NCBI RefSeq assembly: GCF_004331955.1
Contig: NZ_CP036532.1
Span: forward strand, 3,373,501 to 3,437,500
Length of the DNA: 64,000 bases
Direction of reading: 5' to 3'
Source of the DNA: Roseitalea porphyridii
Lineage (GTDB): Bacteria > Pseudomonadota > Alphaproteobacteria > Rhizobiales > Rhizobiaceae
A program made the position numbers and the translations under genes. Of this stretch, positions 49,615-58,202 are shown in pieces (position 1 is the first letter of the stretch; every line of letters starts with the position of its first letter). Under the pieces are notes generated by a model. It was not told the origin of the DNA. It searched no databases and saw nothing but the letters and a program-made list of their open reading frames with translations.

Positions 49615-50394
49615 ATGGCTGAACTCCGCAACGTTCAATCACAGGCGGGCTATGGCGCCCGCACCTATGACGCGAGCATCGATCAGGGCCTGCGCGCCTA
49701 CATGGTCCGCGTCTACAACCTGATGGCGCTGGCGCTGGGCATCACCGCCCTGTTCGCGGCCGGCACGGTGCTGCTGGCGACCACCAACAACCCGGCCGCC
49801 GCCGCCGCATCGCTGCCCAACGGCACGATGCTGACCGGTCTTGGCACGGTTATCTACGGCTCGCCGCTGCGCTGGGTGTTCTTCCTGGCTCCGCTGGCGA
49901 TCGTGTTCTTCATGAGCTTCCGGATCGACCGCATCCAGCCCGGCACGGCGCAGATGGCGTTCTGGGCCTTCGCGGCGCTGCTCGGCATCTCGCTGTCGTC
50001 GATCTTCCTGGTCTACACCTCGGCCTCGATCGTGCAGACCTTCTTCATCACCGCCACGGCATTCGGTGCGCTGTCGCTTTACGGCTACACCACCAAGCGT
50101 GACCTGACGGCGATGGGATCGTTCCTGTTCATCGGACTGGTCGGCCTGATCCTGGTGATGATCGTCAACCTGTTCCTGGCATCGCCCGCGCTGCAGTTCG
50201 CCATCTCGGCGATCGGCGTGCTGATCTTCGCCGGTCTGACCGCCTACGACACGCAGAAGATCAAGGAAATGTACTATGAGGGCGACGGCACCGCCGTTGC
50301 CGAGAAGAAGGCCATCATGGGCGCGCTGGCGCTTTATCTGGACTTCATCAACATGTTCCAGTTCCTGCTGTACTTCCTCGGCCAGCGCGAGTGA
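49615..50394 (+). CDS. Bax inhibitor-1 / YccA family membrane protein
   Basis: The 259-residue protein has seven transmembrane helices and the BI-1 signature near the C-terminus (GLTAYDTQKIKEMYYEGDG, ALALYLDFINMFQFLLYFLG). Members modulate membrane proteases such as FtsH or act as pH-sensitive calcium leak channels. The start MAELRNVQSQAGYGART has ACGAGGACGAA upstream. A good terminator follows. Confidence 0.93.
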   Translation: MAELRNVQSQAGYGARTYDASIDQGLRAYMVRVYNLMALALGITALFAAGTVLLATTNNPAAAAASLPNGTMLTGLGTVIYGSPLRWVFFLAPLAIVFFMSFRIDRIQPGTAQMAFWAFAALLGISLSSIFLVYTSASIVQTFFITATAFGALSLYGYTTKRDLTAMGSFLFIGLVGLILVMIVNLFLASPALQFAISAIGVLIFAGLTAYDTQKIKEMYYEGDGTAVAEKKAIMGALALYLDFINMFQFLLYFLGQRE

Positions 50395-50421
50395 CGGCAG
50401 GCAGAACCGAGACAGGGAACA

Positions 50422-50444
50422 GGCGGCCTTCGGGCCGCCCTTTT
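50422..50444 (+). terminator. Rho-independent terminator after the BI-1 gene
   Basis: GGCGGCC-TTCG-GGCCGCC, a 7-bp stem with a stable tetraloop, is followed by CTTTTCTTTT, 27 bases after the stop. Confidence 0.88.
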
Positions 50445-50483
50445 CTTTTCCGCCGCGTTCTGCTTTGAGGCATCGTCCACCGC

Positions 50484-51065
50484 ATGTTCGATGCCATGAT
50501 CGAAACCCCCATCCTGCGCGATGCCACCCGCAACGACGTTCCGGCGATCACCACGATCTATGCCGACGCGGTGCGCAACGGCACGGCAAGCTTCGAACTC
50601 GATGCGCCCGACGAGGCCGAGATGGCCGCGCGCATGGCCGCGCTCGTCGACAAGGGCTATCCCTACATCGCCGCAACAGACGGCGCCGGCACGCTGCTCG
50701 GCTATGCCTATGCCGGCAGCTATCGCGCCCGGCCGGCCTATCGCTGGACGGTCGAGGATTCGGTCTACATCGCCCCCGACGCGATGGGACGCGGCGTCGG
50801 ACGCATTCTGCTCACCGAGATCATCGCCCGCTGCGAGGCGCTCGGCTTCCGGCAGATGGTCGCGGTGATCGGCGGCGCCGACCACGCGGCCTCGATCCGC
50901 CTGCACGAAAGGCTCGGCTTTGCCCATGCCGGGCTGCTTCCGGCCACCGGCTTCAAGCACGGGCGCTGGCTCGATTCGGTCCTGATGCAACGCCCGCTCG
51001 GCGCCGGCAGCGGGACCGCGCCCGATCCGGGGACCTATCCCGGCACGCTCTACCCGGCGCGCTGA
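50484..51065 (+). CDS. GNAT N-acetyltransferase, PAT/YncA type
   Basis: The 193-residue protein has the phosphinothricin-acetyltransferase-like pattern: RDATRNDVPAITTIYADAVRNGTASFE, PAYRWTVEDSVYIAPDAMGRGVGR (acetyl-CoA loop) and IRLHERLGFAHAGLLPATGFKHGRW. Such enzymes acetylate methionine sulfone or sulfoximine and related amino acids. Convergent with the DUF2794 gene, 7 bases apart. Confidence 0.9.
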   Translation: MFDAMIETPILRDATRNDVPAITTIYADAVRNGTASFELDAPDEAEMAARMAALVDKGYPYIAATDGAGTLLGYAYAGSYRARPAYRWTVEDSVYIAPDAMGRGVGRILLTEIIARCEALGFRQMVAVIGGADHAASIRLHERLGFAHAGLLPATGFKHGRWLDSVLMQRPLGAGSGTAPDPGTYPGTLYPAR

Positions 51066-51072
51066 GAGCGGT

Positions 51073-51510
51073 TCAGTTCGACTGGACGAGCCGGATCTGC
51101 CGGTCGAACATCCTGAGCACCTGCGCCAGTTCGTGACCGCGCTTGAGCACGACGCCCGAGGCGTTGATCACCGCGTAGGCGCCCTGCTTGCGGGCAAGCT
51201 TGGGGGTCTTCTCGATCCGGTAGAGGGGCATCTCGGATGTCCGGCGGAACACCGAGAACACGGCCCGGTCCTTCAGGTGCGAAATGCCGTAGTCGCGCCA
51301 TTCGCCGCCGGCCACCATGAAGCTGTAGACCCTCAGGATCTGGTCGAGTTCGCGCCGGTCGAACCGGACTTCCACGGGCGGCGCCTGACGGCGTACCTGC
51401 CCCAGCGCGATCACATTGCCGGACGACGCGCCGCCCGGCCTGTGCTGCGCGTTCTCATCATCGGAACCGGTGATGGTTCGCCTCCTCTGGTGCTGGTGTC
51501 GACCCGGCAT
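51073..51510 (-). CDS. DUF2794 protein
   Basis: The conserved part (about the last 105 residues) has VEVRFDRRELDQILRVY, GEWRDYGISHL, AVFSVFRRTSEMPLYRIEK and VLKRGHELAQVLR, the DUF2794 pattern confined to alphaproteobacteria. The start is uncertain: the ATG at 51510 gives 145 residues but has a poor ribosome binding site, while a perfect GAGGAGG lies 6 bases before an in-frame ATC codon at 51474. Function unknown. Confidence 0.85.
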   Translation of the reverse strand: MPGRHQHQRRRTITGSDDENAQHRPGGASSGNVIALGQVRRQAPPVEVRFDRRELDQILRVYSFMVAGGEWRDYGISHLKDRAVFSVFRRTSEMPLYRIEKTPKLARKQGAYAVINASGVVLKRGHELAQVLRMFDRQIRLVQSN

Positions 51511-51854
51511 CGTGGCGTGAATCGGTCGGCCATGCAAGCCGCGCGCGGACCGTTAACAGATCGTAAACGGCGCGCTCACACTGTCGAAAACAGGCGGGTC
51601 AAGCGTGATCGCGTGCCGCTTTTTCGCCGCATCTCCTCCACACCGCGGCCCGCATTGGTCTGACACTATCGGGGTGCGCGGCGGATGGCATCAAGCCCGG
51701 CCAGCCTGACCGCGCAAGCGGCCGGCCTGCCTACGCAGCCGGCCGCGTGGCCGGACCGGGGTGGTGATTGGACAATCTGTTGCCCCCAGCCCCGATGCCG
51801 CCCGGGTCCGGCCAAAACCCTCATAGTCAAGACATCCGCGTTCCCGAAGAGACG
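51511..51854. other. Gene-free stretch with a 9-bp hairpin
   Basis: No gene was seen. GCGGCCGGC (51718-51726) and GCCGGCCGC (51738-51746) form a perfect 9-bp stem with an 11-base loop, about 110 bases past the DUF1223 stop on the minus strand, without a T-run. TTAACAGATCGTAAAC (51553-51568) is a weak CtrA-like match upstream of the DUF2794 gene. Confidence 0.45.
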
Positions 51855-52637
51855 TCAGGCGCGTTCGAGGCCGGTCAGGTTGGCCGCGCCGAGCACCGGG
51901 CCGGGCGCTCCGTCGATCGCCATCTGCAGCAGCACCGCGCAGCCGTCGGCGGCATGCTCGGCAACCTTGCTCTTGGGAAGATCGATGCTCATCGGCCCGC
52001 CGTCCCACATGCCGAGCGTCCGCTGCGCCGTGACGGCGTTGGCATAAACGAGCGTCCTGCCGGCGTTCTCGCCCCGCTCGATCTCGACCGCGCTGCGCTG
52101 GCGGAAATAGGCGATCGTCAGGAGCGTGTCGGCACCCGCCGGCTTGCGTCCGTCGCCGACCGACACCGAAAGCCTGTCGTTCGTCACGTCGACCGAGACC
52201 GGCACGGACAGCCCGTCCCCCGACGCCCGGTGCGTCCTCAGGGCGCTGCGGATCGCGCGCCGGTCGCCACCGTTCATGTGCGCCCTTCCGTTGATGACGG
52301 CCTGCGGCGTGTAGACCGTGCGGCTGCCGAGGGTCTTGGCATAGGCGCGCTGGCGTGCCGTGTTCTCCGGGCTCGCAAGCGTGTCCTTCCAGCCCAGATA
52401 GTCCCAGTAGTCGACATGGTAGCCGAGCGCGAGAACGTCCGGATCGGCGGCGAAATCGACGAGCGCCGCGTCGGCCGGCGGGCACGAACTGCAGCCCTGG
52501 CTGGTGAACAGTTCGATCACGCCGGTGGGCCTGCTGGCCGCCGCACCGGCCGGCCATGCCGCCGCGGCGAAGCCGGCCGCCGTGCCGGCAAGAAAGGTCC
52601 GGCGTGCGATTGCCGGTGCTGCGGGGCGAACGTCCAT
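51855..52637 (-). CDS. DUF1223 exported thioredoxin-fold protein
   Basis: The 260-residue protein starts MDVRPAAPAIARRTFLAG, with a twin-arginine-like signal (RRTFLAG) and Ala-rich hydrophobic stretch. The mature part has the DUF1223 signature IELFTSQGCSSCPPAD with a C-x-x-C and YHVDYWDYLGWKD. Related proteins are periplasmic thioredoxin-like redox proteins of unknown role. It is divergent from sqdB. Confidence 0.88.
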   Translation of the reverse strand: MDVRPAAPAIARRTFLAGTAAGFAAAAWPAGAAASRPTGVIELFTSQGCSSCPPADAALVDFAADPDVLALGYHVDYWDYLGWKDTLASPENTARQRAYAKTLGSRTVYTPQAVINGRAHMNGGDRRAIRSALRTHRASGDGLSVPVSVDVTNDRLSVSVGDGRKPAGADTLLTIAYFRQRSAVEIERGENAGRTLVYANAVTAQRTLGMWDGGPMSIDLPKSKVAEHAADGCAVLLQMAIDGAPGPVLGAANLTGLERA

Positions 52638-52841
52638 GGCTCCAAACGTACAAACAACCGCCGTCACCGCAAACTCACTTTCGCTTGACACGGGCGGCAC
52701 GCTGCCACGCCTCCGCTGAAGGCTGGCCAAGCCGCTCGTCAGCCAGTATGACCCGCCCCGGGCACGGCCGGGACCGGTTTGTCGCAATTGTCACATTCGG
52801 TCCTTAGGGCTTTGCCGGTACACTGATTCGGGACCACGACC

Positions 52842-54062
52842 ATGAAAATTGCAGTTCTCGGCGGCGACGGCTTCGTCGGCTGGCCCACCTCGCTCCACCT
52901 GTCCGCGCGCGGCCACGACGTGCACGTGATCGACAATCTGTCGCGCCGCTGGATCGACACCGAACTGGGCGTGCAGTCGCTGACGCCGATGGATTCGATC
53001 CAGGAGCGCACCCGCATCTGGCATGCCGAGACCGGCCGGCGCATCCATTTCCACCTGATCGACCTGGCGCGGGACTATGATGTCCTCAAGAACTGGCTGG
53101 CCGAGCACCGACCCGACGCGATCGTCCATTTCGCCGAACAGCGCGCCGCGCCCTATTCGATGAAGACCGACCGGCACAAGAACTACACGGTCAACAACAA
53201 CGTCAACGCCACGCACAACCTGCTCAACGCGATGGTGGAGATCGATCTGGACGCGCATCTCGTCCATCTGGGCACGATGGGCGTCTACGGCTATTCGACG
53301 GTCGGCGCGGCGATCCCGGAGGGCTATCTGCCCGTCGGCATCGAGACGATGGACGGCGAGACGGTCAGCCAGGACATCCTCTATCCGGCCAATCCCGGCT
53401 CGATCTACCACATGACCAAGTGTCTCGATCAGCTCCTGTTCCAGTTCTACGCCAAGAATGACGGCCTCAGGATCACCGACCTGCATCAGGGCATCGTCTG
53501 GGGGACGCACACCGCCGAGACCAGGCTGCATCCGCAACTCATCAACCGGTTCGACTATGACGGCGACTACGGCACGGTGCTCAACCGCTTCCTGATCCAG
53601 GCGGCGATCGGCTACCCGCTGACCGTGCATGGCACCGGCGGGCAGACGCGCGCCTTCATCCACATCCAGGATTCGGTGCGCTGCATCGAACTGGCGCTTT
53701 CCGATGCGCCCGCGCGCGGCGACAAGGTCAAGATCTTCAACCAGATGACCGAGACGCACCGGGTGCGCGATCTGGCCGAACTGATCGCCAGGATGACCGG
53801 GGCCGAGGTCGCCTACCTGCCCAATCCGCGCAAGGAAGCCGCCGAGAACGATCTCGTCGTCCGCAACGAACAGTTCCTGGCGCTGGGGCTCGAGCCGACG
53901 ACGCTCGCCGAGGGCCTGCTCGAGGAGGTGGTCGAGGTGGCCAGGAAGTTCGCCTACCGCGTCGACCGCTCGCGCGTGCCGGCGGTGTCTGCCTGGACCA
54001 AGAACATTGCCAAGACGGTCGAGACCGATCCCGAAGGCAAGCGCCTCAAGAGCGTGTCCTAG
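52842..54062 (+). CDS. sqdB: UDP-sulfoquinovose synthase SqdB
   Basis: The 406-residue short-chain dehydrogenase-fold enzyme makes UDP-sulfoquinovose from UDP-glucose and sulfite for the sulfolipid SQDG. The NAD-binding GGDGFVGWPTSLHLSARGH is the SqdB hallmark; QRAAPYSMK, GTMGVYGY, YPANPGSIYHMTK (active-site Tyr-x3-Lys) and TRAFIHIQDSVRC follow. It begins a cluster with a small gene and the SqdD-type glycosyltransferase, consistent with a phototroph or phosphate-saving membrane. Confidence 0.95.
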   Translation: MKIAVLGGDGFVGWPTSLHLSARGHDVHVIDNLSRRWIDTELGVQSLTPMDSIQERTRIWHAETGRRIHFHLIDLARDYDVLKNWLAEHRPDAIVHFAEQRAAPYSMKTDRHKNYTVNNNVNATHNLLNAMVEIDLDAHLVHLGTMGVYGYSTVGAAIPEGYLPVGIETMDGETVSQDILYPANPGSIYHMTKCLDQLLFQFYAKNDGLRITDLHQGIVWGTHTAETRLHPQLINRFDYDGDYGTVLNRFLIQAAIGYPLTVHGTGGQTRAFIHIQDSVRCIELALSDAPARGDKVKIFNQMTETHRVRDLAELIARMTGAEVAYLPNPRKEAAENDLVVRNEQFLALGLEPTTLAEGLLEEVVEVARKFAYRVDRSRVPAVSAWTKNIAKTVETDPEGKRLKSVS

Positions 54063-54131
54063 GCGCTGAGGGCCAACATTCCCCGCCCGGACCGGCTGTG
54101 CTATGGTCCGGGCGCAAAGGGGTGAACCGTT

Positions 54132-54368
54132 ATGGCCGACGAGCCCGACAACATGGTCCTGGAACTGCTGCGCCAGATCCGTGACGACCAGCAGGCGATG
54201 CGCCGGGAACAGCAGATCATGCGCGAGGAGATGGACGACATGCGCCTCGATCTGACCACGCGCATCGACGGCAACACACTGATCCTGAACTTCCTGGCCG
54301 GTCTCGTCAGCGATCACGAGGACCGGATCACCGCGCTTGAAGGCTCCGACACCGAGCCGGCCGAGTAG
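54132..54368 (+). CDS. Small coiled-coil protein between sqdB and sqdD
   Basis: The 78-residue product is not recognised. Residues 10-45 form a charged Arg/Gln/Glu/Met helix (QIRDDQQAMRREQQIMREEM) predicted to be a coiled coil, followed by a short Leu-rich segment (LILNFLAGLVSDHEDRITALE). The ATG has AAAGGGG about 9 bases upstream. Tight spacing to sqdB (70 bases) and sqdD (43 bases) suggests co-transcription; a link to sulfolipid synthesis is inferred from position only. Confidence 0.7.
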   Translation: MADEPDNMVLELLRQIRDDQQAMRREQQIMREEMDDMRLDLTTRIDGNTLILNFLAGLVSDHEDRITALEGSDTEPAE

Positions 54369-54410
54369 CGGCCGCCGACAGACCCCGCCCCAACCGCCCG
54401 CGTCCCCGCC

Positions 54411-55220
54411 ATGGCCAGCAACGCCTATGTCACGCTCGTCACCAACGCCGACTATGCCGGCGCGGCGGTCGCGCTCGTGCGCTCGCTGAAGCTGACGGGC
54501 ACGGGGGCCGACATCGTCGTCATGCACACCGGCGGCGTGGCCGAGGCCGATCTCGCCCCGCTCGCCGACATGGGCGCGCGCCTCGCCCCGGTCGACCTGC
54601 TCGACACATCGCCCGAATTCAACGAACGCCACGCCCGGGCGAAGCTGCATGCCGACGCACCCTTCACCAAGGGCAACAAGCCGGCATTCCACACACCGCT
54701 CGACAATTTCGCCAAGCTTCGTCTGTGGCAAATGGAGGAGTACGGGTCGGTCGTGTTTCTGGATGCCGACACGCTCGTCGTGCGCAACATCGACAAGCTG
54801 TTCGCCTATCCCGAATTCTGCGCCGCGCCGAACGTCTATGAGAGCCTTGCCGATTTCCACCGGCTCAACTCGGGCGTGTTCACCGCGCGCCCGTCGCAGG
54901 CGACGTTCGATGCGATGATGGCGCGGCTCGACGTGCCGGACGCGTTCTGGCGGCGCACCGACCAGACCTTCCTGGAGACCTTCTTCCCCGACTGGCACGG
55001 CCTGCCGGTGACCTTCAACATGCTGCAATATGTCTGGTTCAACCTGCCGGATCTGTGGGACTGGAAGAGCGTGCACGTCATCCACTACCAGTACGAAAAA
55101 CCCTGGCAGACCGACCATCCCAGGCGCGCGCAGCTTCAGCCGCTGATCGACCTTTGGCGGGCGTACCGGACGGACGAGGGCATTGCCGATACCGACACGC
55201 TCGCCGGTCCGGCGAAGTGA
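54411..55220 (+). CDS. sqdD: Glycogenin-like glycosyltransferase, SqdD-type
   Basis: The 269-residue GT8-family protein has the D-x-D in VFLDADTLVVRNID, NSGVFTARPSQATFDAM and the C-terminal HVIHYQYEKPW. In Rhodobacter and Sinorhizobium the sulfolipid glycosyltransferase SqdD is a glycogenin homologue next to sqdB, matching this position; it would transfer sulfoquinovose towards the lipid acceptor. Assignment rests on context plus family. Confidence 0.82.
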   Translation: MASNAYVTLVTNADYAGAAVALVRSLKLTGTGADIVVMHTGGVAEADLAPLADMGARLAPVDLLDTSPEFNERHARAKLHADAPFTKGNKPAFHTPLDNFAKLRLWQMEEYGSVVFLDADTLVVRNIDKLFAYPEFCAAPNVYESLADFHRLNSGVFTARPSQATFDAMMARLDVPDAFWRRTDQTFLETFFPDWHGLPVTFNMLQYVWFNLPDLWDWKSVHVIHYQYEKPWQTDHPRRAQLQPLIDLWRAYRTDEGIADTDTLAGPAK

Positions 55221-55238
55221 GCGGCGATCGCGCTCAAG

Positions 55239-55396
55239 CCCCCACCCCTTACCCCTCCCCCGCAAGCGCGGGAGGGGAGCCGTCACGCGGAGCATCCTTG
55301 GCTCCGCCACCTGCGCCCGGCGCCACCAATGCATCATTGGTGACGGCGCCGAAGTCGCCCCTCCCACATTTATGCGGGAGGGGTGAGGGGTGGGGG
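55239..55396. repeat. 158-bp palindromic intergenic repeat
   Basis: The ends are 21-bp inverted repeats with one mismatch (55239-55259 and 55376-55396, C/G-rich with T-T-A-C in the middle). Inside are CACCAATG-CAT-CATTGGTG (55324-55342) flanked by GGCGCC. It lies between sqdD and the epimerase gene and could fold into a long hairpin. Confidence 0.75.
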
Positions 55397-55419
55397 GAAT
55401 GCTGCAAGTGTCAGCCCGC

Positions 55420-56304
55420 ATGACCACCATCCTCATCTCCGGGGCAACCGGTTACGCCGGGCGCTTCATCGCCGAAGCCTTTCTTGCTGACCGCCACGAC
55501 GTCATCGCCCTGTCGCGCACGCCGCCGCCGTCCGGTTTCTTCTCGAGACCCGTCCGGTGGATGGCCGGATCGCTCGATCCCGATGCCGATCATGACACGG
55601 TCTTCGCGGGGGCGGACATCTTCGTGCACTGCGCCTTCGCCCACCTGCCGGGCAGATATCGTGGCGGAGAGGGCGACGATCCGGCCGCCTTCGTGCGCGC
55701 CAATGTCGACGGCACGCTGGCGCTGATGGCGGCGGCCAGGCACGTGGGCGTATCGCGCGCGATCTTCCTGTCCTCACGCGCGGTGTACGGGCCGAAACCG
55801 CCGGGAACGGTGCTGGTCGAGGACACGCCCTGCGCGCCCGATACGCTCTATGGCGAAACCAAGCTGGCGGTCGAAACGGCGCTCGCCGCCATGGCCGATG
55901 TGCGCTTCCTTCCCGTCTCGATCCGCGCCACGGGCATCTACGGGCCGGCCGGGCCGGGCCGGGCGCACAAATGGGCCCGCTTGTTCGAGGCCTTTTCGGG
56001 TGGCGAAGAGATCGCACCGCGCATCGGCACCGAGGTGCATGGCGACGATCTGGCGAACGCGGTGCGCCTGCTGGCGACGATCCCGGCCGAGCGGCTCGTC
56101 GCCCTCGGCGCGGCGCCGGTCTTCAACGTTTCCGATCTCCTGCTCGACCGGCGCGATCTTCTTTCCGCATACGCCGAAAGGGCCGGCATCGACCGGCCCC
56201 TGCCGCCGCGCGCCGACGCGGCCGCCTTCAACGCGATGGATTGCGCGCGCCTGACGGCGCTCGGCTGGCGGCCGCGCGGCCGGCTCGATCTGACCGGGCT
56301 GTGA
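55420..56304 (+). CDS. NAD-dependent epimerase/dehydratase (possible SqdC)
   Basis: The 294-residue Rossmann-fold protein has the NAD loop GATGYAGRF, FLSSRAVYG and the active-site YGETK (Tyr-x3-Lys). In Rhodobacter and Sinorhizobium sqdBDC clusters, SqdC is an oxidoreductase-like protein, so this could be SqdC, but a palindromic repeat separates it from sqdD and similarity to SqdC cannot be checked here. The start MTTILISGATGY was preferred to an upstream ATG inside the repeat. Confidence 0.8.
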   Translation: MTTILISGATGYAGRFIAEAFLADRHDVIALSRTPPPSGFFSRPVRWMAGSLDPDADHDTVFAGADIFVHCAFAHLPGRYRGGEGDDPAAFVRANVDGTLALMAAARHVGVSRAIFLSSRAVYGPKPPGTVLVEDTPCAPDTLYGETKLAVETALAAMADVRFLPVSIRATGIYGPAGPGRAHKWARLFEAFSGGEEIAPRIGTEVHGDDLANAVRLLATIPAERLVALGAAPVFNVSDLLLDRRDLLSAYAERAGIDRPLPPRADAAAFNAMDCARLTALGWRPRGRLDLTGL

Positions 56305-56310
56305 TCGGCC

Positions 56311-57069
56311 TCAGAGGTTTTCCGCCAGAAACGCCTCGAACGCGTCCCATGCGCCCCGGTCGGCGGCAAGGTCATAATCGCCCGAGCCGAACACGGTGAA
56401 CGAATGGCGCGCGCCGCCGAAGACCTGTGCGGCGTGCGGCACGCCGGCGCCCTGCAACTGGTCGAGCAGCGATGCCAGATCGCTCATCCCCGAGACCGGA
56501 TCGGCCGAACCGTGCAGCAGCAGCACCGGCGCGCTGGCGGCGCTGTAATCCTGGCCTTCCGGCGTGCCGAGCCCGCCATGGAAGCTGACGAAGCCGTCGA
56601 CGTCGGCGCCGGCGCGGGCCATCTCCAGCACCGCCGCGCCGCCGAAGCAGTAGCCGGCGACGACCACATCGTCGGTCCATCCCTCGATGTTTTCGGCCGC
56701 CGCGTCGAGCGAGCCCTGAAGCAGGGTGCGGAAGCGCTCGCGATCGCCATAGAGCGCGCCGGACAGCGCCCGGTATTCGTCGACCGATTGCGGGTCGGTG
56801 TCGGCGCCATAGACGTCGAGCGCGAACGCGGTGTAGCCGAGCGCGGCCAGCATGTCGGCGCGGCGCATCTCGTAATCGGTCATGCCGTCCCAGTCATGCA
56901 CCAGCATCACCGAACCGCGCGGCTCGGCATTGGTGTTGCGGGCGACGTAACCCTCGAACGTCTCGCCGCCGACCTCGTAGGTGAAGCTCTCGCCGACGAT
57001 TTCCGCCGAGGCGGTGGTGGCGCAAAGGCTCGCGGCGGCGGCGAGCGACAGGGTCAGGCGTTTCATCAT
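56311..57069 (-). CDS. Exported dienelactone hydrolase family protein
   Basis: The 252-residue alpha/beta hydrolase has a signal peptide (about 1-22, ASA cleavage), the nucleophile elbow GYCFGG (Cys, as in dienelactone hydrolases), the acid in HGSADPV and the histidine in ARHSF. GGAGGACAC precedes the ATG. Location is periplasmic and substrate unknown. It converges on the epimerase gene with a 6-base gap. Confidence 0.88.
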   Translation of the reverse strand: MMKRLTLSLAAAASLCATTASAEIVGESFTYEVGGETFEGYVARNTNAEPRGSVMLVHDWDGMTDYEMRRADMLAALGYTAFALDVYGADTDPQSVDEYRALSGALYGDRERFRTLLQGSLDAAAENIEGWTDDVVVAGYCFGGAAVLEMARAGADVDGFVSFHGGLGTPEGQDYSAASAPVLLLHGSADPVSGMSDLASLLDQLQGAGVPHAAQVFGGARHSFTVFGSGDYDLAADRGAWDAFEAFLAENL

Positions 57070-57816
57070 GTGTCCTCCGGTGGTTGGGTTCCGAGCGGTC
57101 AGCTAGCGCCCCCGCCCGCCGGTTCAACGGCCGGTCCATCACGATTGCGGCGGGCAGGGTCACGTTGGCACCCGTTTCCGCTTCCTCCGCCAAAGCCCGC
57201 AAGGCCGACCGCTTTCCCCGAGTTGGCTCTCTTCTACTCCGGGCGCAGCCCGCAAGGCCGATCTCCTCTGCCCCGCCCTTAAGCGTCGCGCTGCCGCGCT
57301 CGCTGGCGGGGACCCCGTCGCCGCCGACTTTTCGGCGCGCACGCGCAGCCGTCCCGCGCCAGCGGGACTGGCGTGAGCGCAAGAGAGACCAGAACAACGG
57401 GCGGTCTGGAGAGCCGCGATCCGAAGTTTTTTTGCTGCGGTCGCCAGACCGCCCGTCCGGTGGGCTTGCGGTGATCGCCATGCAATGCGCCGGCCGAAGC
57501 CGCTGTCCCGGAGCGTTGTGGCACCTTCATCTGCCGCGCGGCATGACCGCCGCGCCGAATCTCGGCCGCTCCGGATCGGCTTGCGATCCCGTGGCAGCGG
57601 CAGGACATTGCCGGTACCGGATCGCGCGCACGCACTCCACCTTCATTCCGCACCGGCTTGGGGGCTCATCGCCCGGGCGCGACACCTCTGCCGCGCCCAA
57701 CCGGTCCACCGCCGCGCCCGCCGAAGGTAGGTGGCCATCCGACGTTCCGAAGGGCGCGGTGGCAGGAGTATGGGGGAGCGGAGAGGTTGGGGGATAAGTT
57801 TTTTGGACTCGCTTCC
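57070..57816. other. Gene-poor region with direct and inverted repeats
   Basis: No supported gene was found. AGCCCGCAAGGCCGA occurs twice (57194-57208 and 57247-57261). GGGCGGTCTGG (57399-57409) and CCAGACCGCCC (57444-57454) form a perfect 11-bp stem around a 34-base loop containing a T7 run. The open frames here are GC-driven and have no recognisable product. Confidence 0.5.
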
Positions 57817-57817
57817 A

Positions 57818-57966
57818 CCTCCCCCCTGAGGGGAGGTCGGCGACTGGCGCGCGCAGCGCGTCGGAGCCGGGTGGGGGGCGTGGCTCACCTCGAGTTTACT
57901 TGCCACCCCCACCCGCTCTGGCCCAGCGTCGCTGGACCAATCGCGTGCCTCCCCTCAAGGGGGAGG
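57818..57966. repeat. 149-bp palindromic repeat (CCTCCCCCTGAGGGGAGG type)
   Basis: Terminal 19-bp segments (57818-57836 and 57948-57966) are inverted copies with one mismatch, and each end is nearly self-complementary. GGGTGGGGG (57870-57878) faces CCCCCACCC in 57902-57914. This resembles a common Rhizobiales intergenic repeat, from memory. Confidence 0.75.
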
Positions 57967-57982
57967 AGGGGCGTTTTATCCA

Positions 57983-58083
57983 CGTCATTCCGGACATGCG
58001 CAGCATGATCCGGAATCCAGTTGCGTGATGGCCGACGCCTCGGCTCTGGATTCCGGGTTCGGCCGCGCCGCCCCGGAATGACG
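57983..58083. repeat. 101-bp nested palindrome (GTCATTCCGG type)
   Basis: The outer 11-bp ends CGTCATTCCGG (57983-57993) and CCGGAATGACG (58073-58083) are exact complements, and an inner pair CGGAATCCAG (58011-58020) / CTGGATTCCG (58046-58055) is also exact. Elements with CATTCCGG ends and GGATTCCGGG cores are common in alphaproteobacteria, from memory. Confidence 0.8.
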
Positions 58084-58202
58084 GAAAAAGCGTATGCTCG
58101 ACGGAACGGAATGGATCCTCGGGTCAAGCTCGACGATGACGGAGGAGAGGCCGAAGTGCTTGATCCTGCGATCTCGCGCCAAGGGTCAAACCCCGCGCCG
58201 TC

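Noticed and set aside
52791-55436. Long minus-strand frame opposite sqdB, the small gene and sqdD
   Set aside because: Shadow of conserved plus-strand genes; no domain and no ribosome binding site.
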